Assembly: GCA_030590405.1 (NCBI GenBank)
Contig: JAUUYO010000111.1
Coordinates: forward strand, 1 to 10,813
Reading direction: 5' to 3'
Origin: Kangiellaceae bacterium
Lineage (GTDB): Bacteria > Pseudomonadota > Gammaproteobacteria > Enterobacterales > Kangiellaceae
DNA length: 10,813 nt
The number at the start of each line of letters is the position of its first letter. Position 1 is the stretch's first letter. Positions 7,138-10,813 of the stretch are shown one piece after another. Under the pieces are notes generated by a model that did no database searches, had not been told where the DNA came from, and worked only from the letters and a program-made list of their open reading frames with translations. A program made the position numbers and the translations under genes.

Positions 7138-7197
7138 TTATTTTCGAGTTATTTATTTTGAAATTGCTTGCTTTGAAATCGCTTATTTTGGAATTAT
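7138..7197. repeat. Four tandem copies of a degenerate 15-bp AT-rich repeat
   Basis: Units at 7138-7152, 7153-7167, 7168-7182 and 7183-7197 follow the pattern TTATTTTGAAATTGC with substitutions and no length change. The block ends exactly on the stop codon of the SprA-related gene, so it lies just 3' of that gene and 80 bases upstream of dam. It is too short and has no spacers, so it is not CRISPR. It may be a variable-number tandem repeat or a remnant of local duplication. Confidence 0.65.
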
Positions 7198-8129
7198 CAT
7201 GCGATCAAACTCAGACGACTATCTTGATCAGCAAAATCCAAAGCTCCAGAACCAACAATTTTTTGGTTAAGCTGAGCCGCTTGTCTTCTTGCAACCACTG
7301 GATTGAGCAATTGCTCCGTTTGCTGTGAACCGGAACTAGATAAAGATTGAGTGTCGACAGGCTCCCGCTCTTCTAACGCAATTTCGCCTGATTCTGTAGT
7401 GAATGATAATGACTCCGATTTTTCTACATTGGTTTTACCCTCGGTGTCAGATTTAACTGTTTTTCGAGCTTGTTGAGTTTTCTCCAGTTGCTCAATATTA
7501 AGCTCACCGCGCGCTTGATTAGCGCCAGCCGAAGCTTTAGCGGCAACTCTCAAATCTTGTGACGATGGATTTGCTGGCGCGAGAGCAGCTCGCTGCACTT
7601 GCTCTAACTTACGAATAGTTGCAGAAGGATTGTCAGAAACCTTGGATATATCGATAGAAACGTCGCCAGAAATGGCGTATCGCTTGCCATCAGGACCAGT
7701 GGTAAAGTTTAAATTAGGCGCTCCAGCCAAACTACCGCCGACCGCCGCGTGAGCTTGTTCATGAGCTCTGACTTCTCGATCTCGATTACGCAAGCTTTGA
7801 ACTTGTTGCAATTCTTCTGCGGCGAGTTCATCTTTGCTACGGTTTTCTGATGATTCCTTATTTCGCTGGGTGTCATTGTCTTGCTGTGCTTCTTGCTGTT
7901 GAGATTGTTGCTTTTCTGCGACACTTTTATCTTGCTCTGTTTGCAGATTGTTTTCGAAAGAACCTTTAGGTTGATCGGTAAATTCCGTAGAGTTTTTAGT
8001 CGAAGAGTTTTCCGCTGCGGAAGGAGCTTGTGGTATTCTGGGGCGTTGGACCGCCTCTGCCGCCACCGACTCAGTCGGTAGGTTGGCAGTGTTAACTGGT
8101 ATAACAATTGGCGCTGAAGCAATTAACAT
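7197..8129 (-). CDS. SprA-related putative zinc metalloprotease (HEQAH), probable flagellar-regulon protein
   Basis: A 310-residue protein. Residues 1-60 are Pro/Ala/Ser-rich, 60-112 are Gln/Glu/Ser-rich low complexity (likely disordered), and 113-210 form the conserved domain. That domain contains HEQAH (123-127), an HExxH-type zinc/catalytic motif, followed by GGSLAGAPN, the GPDGKRYAISGDVSID block (145-160) and AALAPANPSSQDLRVAAKA (181-199). This is the pattern of the SprA-related family (PF12118), annotated in databases as putative metalloprotease. I see no signal peptide and no transmembrane segment. The C-terminal 100 residues are Glu/Ser/Gln-rich with no domain I recognise. ATG 8129 is the only Met in the protein; its nearest purine-rich site (AAAGGA) is 19 bases away, too far for a good Shine-Dalgarno. 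It lies 51 bases after the mini-rod gene and is probably co-transcribed from the sigma-28 promoter. Protease activity has not been shown by anything here. Confidence 0.82.
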   Translation of the reverse strand: MLIASAPIVIPVNTANLPTESVAAEAVQRPRIPQAPSAAENSSTKNSTEFTDQPKGSFENNLQTEQDKSVAEKQQSQQQEAQQDNDTQRNKESSENRSKDELAAEELQQVQSLRNRDREVRAHEQAHAAVGGSLAGAPNLNFTTGPDGKRYAISGDVSIDISKVSDNPSATIRKLEQVQRAALAPANPSSQDLRVAAKASAGANQARGELNIEQLEKTQQARKTVKSDTEGKTNVEKSESLSFTTESGEIALEEREPVDTQSLSSSGSQQTEQLLNPVVARRQAAQLNQKIVGSGALDFADQDSRLSLIA

Positions 8130-8160
8130 AATAATTCGTTATCAAAAATCCTTTATCAAA

Positions 8161-8183
8161 TAACCATTAAAAGATAACGGTTA
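8161..8183 (-). other. 9-bp hairpin overlapping the stop codon of the mini-rod gene
   Basis: On the minus strand TAACCGTTA and TAATGGTTA pair over nine positions with one G-U wobble around the loop TCTTT. The first TAA is the stop codon of the 82-residue gene. The stem is AT-rich and has no U-run directly after it, so it is a weak terminator at best. It may stabilise the upstream message or tune read-through into the downstream metalloprotease gene. Confidence 0.4.
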
Positions 8184-8429
8184 AACACTAATATCTAAAA
8201 GTGAACCTAAAACATCCGATGCCGTTTGTATCACTTTAATATTGGCTTTGGCATCATGTTCGGCGACTTTTAGCTCGACCAATGAAGTAGTCAAATCATT
8301 GGTATCGATACTGTCTTGGGTCGAATCAGTGACCGTTTGTGACGAAATATCTTGAGCCGCTTGATTAATCCGAGATTGAGCCTCTTGAAAGCCTTGCAAT
8401 CCCGTTTGTAGAGCACTATTTACCTGCAT
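8181..8429 (-). CDS. Miniature flagellar rod/hook-type protein (82 residues)
   Basis: A small protein that looks like the two ends of an axial flagellar protein joined with nothing between. The N-terminal part, ALQTGLQGFQEAQSRINQAA (6-25), resembles the rod-protein N-terminal helix seen in FlgB/C/E/F/G. The C-terminal part, SLVELKVAEHDAKANIKVIQ (49-68) followed by TASDVLGSLLDI (69-80), resembles the rod C-terminal domain that ends most rod and hook proteins. A hook or rod core domain is absent, and residues 26-46 are Thr/Ser/Asp-rich. The start at 8429 is chosen over an upstream ATG at 8492 because AGGAG lies six bases before it and because the longer form would begin almost at the transcription start. 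The sigma-28 promoter sits upstream and a SprA-related metalloprotease gene lies downstream. Possible roles are a minor axial or adaptor subunit or a secretion-linked regulator; the function is unknown. Confidence 0.82.
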   Translation of the reverse strand: MQVNSALQTGLQGFQEAQSRINQAAQDISSQTVTDSTQDSIDTNDLTTSLVELKVAEHDAKANIKVIQTASDVLGSLLDISV

Positions 8430-8435
8430 TGCTGT

Positions 8436-8440
8436 CTCCT
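8436..8440 (-). promoter_or_regulatory. Ribosome binding site that fixes the mini-rod start
   Basis: AGGAG on the minus strand lies six bases before ATG 8429. The alternative in-frame ATG at 8492 has no comparable site and lies only about six bases downstream of the sigma-28 transcription start. Confidence 0.85.
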
Positions 8441-8504
8441 GTGCAATAAAACTGGCCAATATCAAAATGGAGTGATTTTGGACAATTTGCAACTTGGTAT
8501 ATCT

Positions 8505-8531
8505 TTATCGGCAACAAAAAGGGGAAGTTTA
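8505..8531 (-). promoter_or_regulatory. Sigma-28 (FliA) flagellar promoter
   Basis: Reading the minus strand, TAAACTTC (8531-8524) is followed after exactly 11 bases by GCCGATAA (8512-8505). The E. coli FliA consensus is TAAAGTTT-N11-GCCGATAA, so the -10 element is perfect (8 of 8), the -35 element matches at 6 of 8 positions, and the spacing is exact. Transcription would start near 8498, giving a leader of about 70 bases to the mini-rod gene and continuing into the metalloprotease gene. This places both in the late flagellar class. Confidence 0.88.
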
Positions 8532-8563
8532 GCTTTTGCAGAATATTTACAGATTCTATCGGT

Positions 8564-8603
8564 GGTATTTATACCAGTTCCCACGCAGGTGCATGGGAAC
8601 TAG
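8564..8603. repeat. REP-like palindrome between the M16 peptidase gene and the flagellar unit
   Basis: The minus-strand transcript of 8603-8574 folds into a 13-bp stem with two G-U wobbles: an inner GTTCCCATGC / GCGTGGGAAC with loop ACCU, extended by three outer pairs. It directly adjoins a second palindrome, GGTAT-TT-ATACC (8564-8575). It begins 26 bases past the peptidase stop. No U-run follows, so a simple intrinsic terminator is unlikely. The GTTCCCACGC...GGGAAC core resembles short dispersed palindromes I recall from many proteobacterial genomes. It may protect the 3' end of the peptidase mRNA. Only one copy is in the window, so dispersal is unproven. Confidence 0.5.
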
Positions 8604-8628
8604 TAAAAGGGTGTAGTCAAACGGTTCT

Positions 8629-10813
8629 CTAGATCGAATAATCGACCACTTCATAACCCAGAGCTTCGAGTTGAGGCTTTAAGATCTTAGCATCCCCAAC
8701 CACAACCATTAACATTTCATCAATATTAAGGTGTTTTTTAGCTAAAGCATTAATTTCTTTTTTGGTTATTTTTTCAACGATTTCAGCGCGATCTGCGACA
8801 AATTTAGGCGTTAAATTATGTTCTAAGATTTGTGCTAAAAAGCCTAATTTAGCTCGAGGTGTTTCATATTTTAATGCATCTCGTTGATTAATCGCATTGC
8901 GCATAAAGGATAATTCCTCTTCGGTAATGCCATTTTCTCGGTAATTCTTGATTTCATTAACAAATTCAACAATGGATTTATCGGTCGCATCGGCTCTGAC
9001 TTCTGCTGATGCGGTATAACCACCGGATAATTTATTACCCCAAAAGCCCGCTCGTGCCCCGTAGGTATAGCCTTTGTCTTCACGTAGGTTGAGATTAATA
9101 CGGCTATTGAAGGCTCCGCCTAATGGGAAATTCATCAAATAAGCCCGATAAAATTCTCCGGTAATATCTTGCTTGATCCCACGTTTACCAATACGAATCA
9201 CTGATTGCGCCGCTTGATCTTTATTAACTAAATAAATTACCCCTTTTTTAGCGGTTGAATCAACCACATCCAGACTCAATTTTGGTCCAGCACCTTTCCA
9301 CTGACTAAGCGTCGCTAAGGTTGGTTGTAATTGCTTTTCAGTTCGATCAGAAACCACAATCAACTGGCTGCCTTCAGGTTTCACATAAGTGGCGTAAAAG
9401 GCTTTGATATCCTCAAGTGTAATAGCGGCGACGGTTGTTTCGGTCCCTTCGGCTGGTGTCGCAGCCACATTGTCACCATTCATTAGTTTGCGATAGGCAG
9501 TACGAGCAAGATAGCCTGCGTCTTTTTTATTGTTGGCGATACCTTGAATGGTATTTTTTTGATTTCTAACAAAATCTTCTGCTAAGAATGCTGGATTAAA
9601 CAGCTTTTCTTTCACCAATTCCATGCTCGCATCAATATTCTTTGTCAGCGCGTTCACGTTAACATTGATGGATTGGTTGCTGGAACTTATCGAAACACTG
9701 CTGCCAAGTAATTGCAACGCTTTGCTCATTTCTTCGGCACTACGCATGGTTGTTGATTCGTTTAGCATCGCAGCAACCAGAGCAGCGGTTCCCGCTTTGT
9801 CTTTCGTTTCGAAATAATGCCCTGCTGGAATTTTTAACAATAAAGAAGTGGTCGGTGTTTCACTGCTTTGGGCACCTAAGATTTGAATACCGTTTTGCAT
9901 TTCTTGTTGCCACATTTGAGGCACTGTAACCGGTGCGTTGGCACCGGCAATTGGCATTTTACTTCGGTCGAAAGAATCTTTCGTTTTGCGTAATACCAGG
10001 TCATCGCTGGATAAAGTAGATTCGCCAGCCAACTGACGAATGCCAGGCGTAAAATTATCGGCATGAGCAATCGCTTCCATTTTTCCATTAGGCACCACAC
10101 TCATAATGACTGCATGATGGCCTTTAATATATTGCTTGAAGACCCGATCGACATCTTCTTTTGTCACATTGGCGTATCGTGCAATATCTTGTTCAATGTA
10201 GTTAGGATTACCGGTGAAAGTTTGATTGGCCGCCAGTTGGCTCACTTTTCCGCTAACGCTTTGTAAGCCGAAAATAAACAATGTTTCCATTTGCGCTTTT
10301 GCTTTGGTTAAGTCGTCAAGCTCGACACCGCGTTTTTCAAATTCAACTAATGTGTTACGCATGATTTTTTCTAGATCGGCAAGTTTTTTCCCTGATGCAG
10401 GATGAGGCAATGCAAACAAATTAAAAGTACAAGCTAATTCCGCGCAAGGATGACTGACAGCAGCCTGAACAGCTAATTGATTTTTTACCAGGTTTTTATA
10501 AAACAGCGAGGTTTTGCCACCACCTAAAATTTGAGCGAGCAGATCCAGAGGCGCTTCATCCTTATGACGAACACTCACAGTCGGAAACGTCATATAAATC
10601 AAAGGTAAATGAACATTGTCCTGCATAGAAATATACCGATCCGCATCCAATGTTATCGTCGATTTTTCTGGCATACCAACTTCTGGCCCTTTAGGAATTG
10701 AACCAAAATATTTAACCGCTAGTTCCAAAGTTGAATTAATATCGATATTACCGCCAATGGTAACAACAGCGTTATTTGGACCATACCAATTTAAGAAGAA
10801 TTTTTTAAGATCA
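8629..10813 (-). CDS. M16-family (pitrilysin/PqqL-like) metallopeptidase, C-terminal 727 residues (N-terminus off window)
   Basis: The reading frame enters at the right edge and ends at TAG 8629. The visible 727 residues cover the end of the first M16 repeat and the whole second repeat; family members of this type are about 930-950 residues. The zinc site (HxxEH and the downstream Glu) lies upstream, so it is not in the window. Seen at the edge is FFLNWYGPNNAVVTIGGNID, which follows the zinc Glu in the family. LDLLAQILGGGKTSLFYKNL comes next (82-101 counting from the edge), and the second repeat begins near MWQQEMQNGIQILGAQSSET. That repeat lacks HxxEH, as expected of the non-catalytic half, but keeps the conserved SRINLNLREDKGYTYGARAG. 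Such peptidases degrade short peptides, usually in the periplasm, but the signal peptide would be outside the window. A TTG codon at 10728 is internal, not a start. A REP-like hairpin follows the stop. Confidence 0.92.
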   Translation of the reverse strand, partial: DLKKFFLNWYGPNNAVVTIGGNIDINSTLELAVKYFGSIPKGPEVGMPEKSTITLDADRYISMQDNVHLPLIYMTFPTVSVRHKDEAPLDLLAQILGGGKTSLFYKNLVKNQLAVQAAVSHPCAELACTFNLFALPHPASGKKLADLEKIMRNTLVEFEKRGVELDDLTKAKAQMETLFIFGLQSVSGKVSQLAANQTFTGNPNYIEQDIARYANVTKEDVDRVFKQYIKGHHAVIMSVVPNGKMEAIAHADNFTPGIRQLAGESTLSSDDLVLRKTKDSFDRSKMPIAGANAPVTVPQMWQQEMQNGIQILGAQSSETPTTSLLLKIPAGHYFETKDKAGTAALVAAMLNESTTMRSAEEMSKALQLLGSSVSISSSNQSINVNVNALTKNIDASMELVKEKLFNPAFLAEDFVRNQKNTIQGIANNKKDAGYLARTAYRKLMNGDNVAATPAEGTETTVAAITLEDIKAFYATYVKPEGSQLIVVSDRTEKQLQPTLATLSQWKGAGPKLSLDVVDSTAKKGVIYLVNKDQAAQSVIRIGKRGIKQDITGEFYRAYLMNFPLGGAFNSRINLNLREDKGYTYGARAGFWGNKLSGGYTASAEVRADATDKSIVEFVNEIKNYRENGITEEELSFMRNAINQRDALKYETPRAKLGFLAQILEHNLTPKFVADRAEIVEKITKKEINALAKKHLNIDEMLMVVVGDAKILKPQLEALGYEVVDYSI

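Noticed and set aside
7138..7197. CRISPR array
   Set aside because: The 15-bp units are contiguous with no spacers and no cas genes are near.
7709..8122. 137-residue open frame in another frame of the SprA-related gene
   Set aside because: It is a shadow of the Gln/Glu-rich coding region; the overlapping frame carries the HEQAH domain.
8430..8492. Longer form of the mini-rod protein starting at ATG 8492
   Set aside because: The extra 21 residues do not resemble rod proteins, there is no Shine-Dalgarno at 8492, it would start about six bases from the sigma-28 transcription start, and AGGAG fits ATG 8429.
10726..10728. TTG at 10728 as the start of the M16 gene
   Set aside because: The same frame stays open to the window edge with family-typical sequence (NWYGPNNAVVTIGGNID), so this TTG is an internal Leu codon.

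Overview
The window reads as chromosomal DNA of a moderately AT-rich, motile gammaproteobacterium. The reasons are a Dam-type GATC methyltransferase close to the E. coli enzyme, a textbook FliA (sigma-28) flagellar promoter, an RND transporter with an outer-membrane partner (Gram-negative envelope), and a two-domain M16 peptidase. The human-like cystathionine beta-synthase and the overall gene style would fit Kangiellaceae or a relative, but that placement is a guess from memory. No rRNA, tRNA, insertion sequence, integrase or CRISPR array is visible.

Layout. (1) 1-774, minus: the N-terminal 258 codons of cystathionine beta-synthase, cut by the window edge. (2) 775-1007: a divergent control region with a strong sigma-70 promoter reading right, and two adjacent TGACG-N3-CGTCA palindromes just downstream of its -10 box. 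(3) 1008-6189, plus: a compact four-gene operon of a TetR-family regulator, a 12-segment RND/MMPL inner-membrane transporter, a periplasmic LolA-like protein and an outer-membrane beta-barrel. The last two genes overlap by one base (TAATG). (4) 6246-7058, minus: dam, convergent with the operon. (5) 7138-7197: four 15-bp AT-rich tandem repeats ending at the next gene's stop codon. (6) 8429-7197, minus: a two-gene flagellar-regulon unit made of an 82-residue miniature rod/hook-type protein and a SprA-related putative metalloprotease with HEQAH, read from the sigma-28 promoter at 8505-8531. (7) 8564-8603: a REP-like hairpin. (8) 8629-10813, minus: the C-terminal 727 residues of an M16 (pitrilysin/PqqL-like) peptidase, cut by the right edge.

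How the genes work together. The 1008-6189 operon has a component for each envelope layer: an RND pump in the inner membrane, a LolA-fold carrier in the periplasm and a barrel in the outer membrane. It looks like a trans-envelope mover of a lipid or other hydrophobic molecule, switched by its own TetR repressor. The substrate cannot be read from the sequence. The sigma-28 unit links two uncharacterised proteins to late flagellar expression. These two units are the best candidates for little-described biology here; cystathionine beta-synthase, dam and the M16 peptidase are familiar families.
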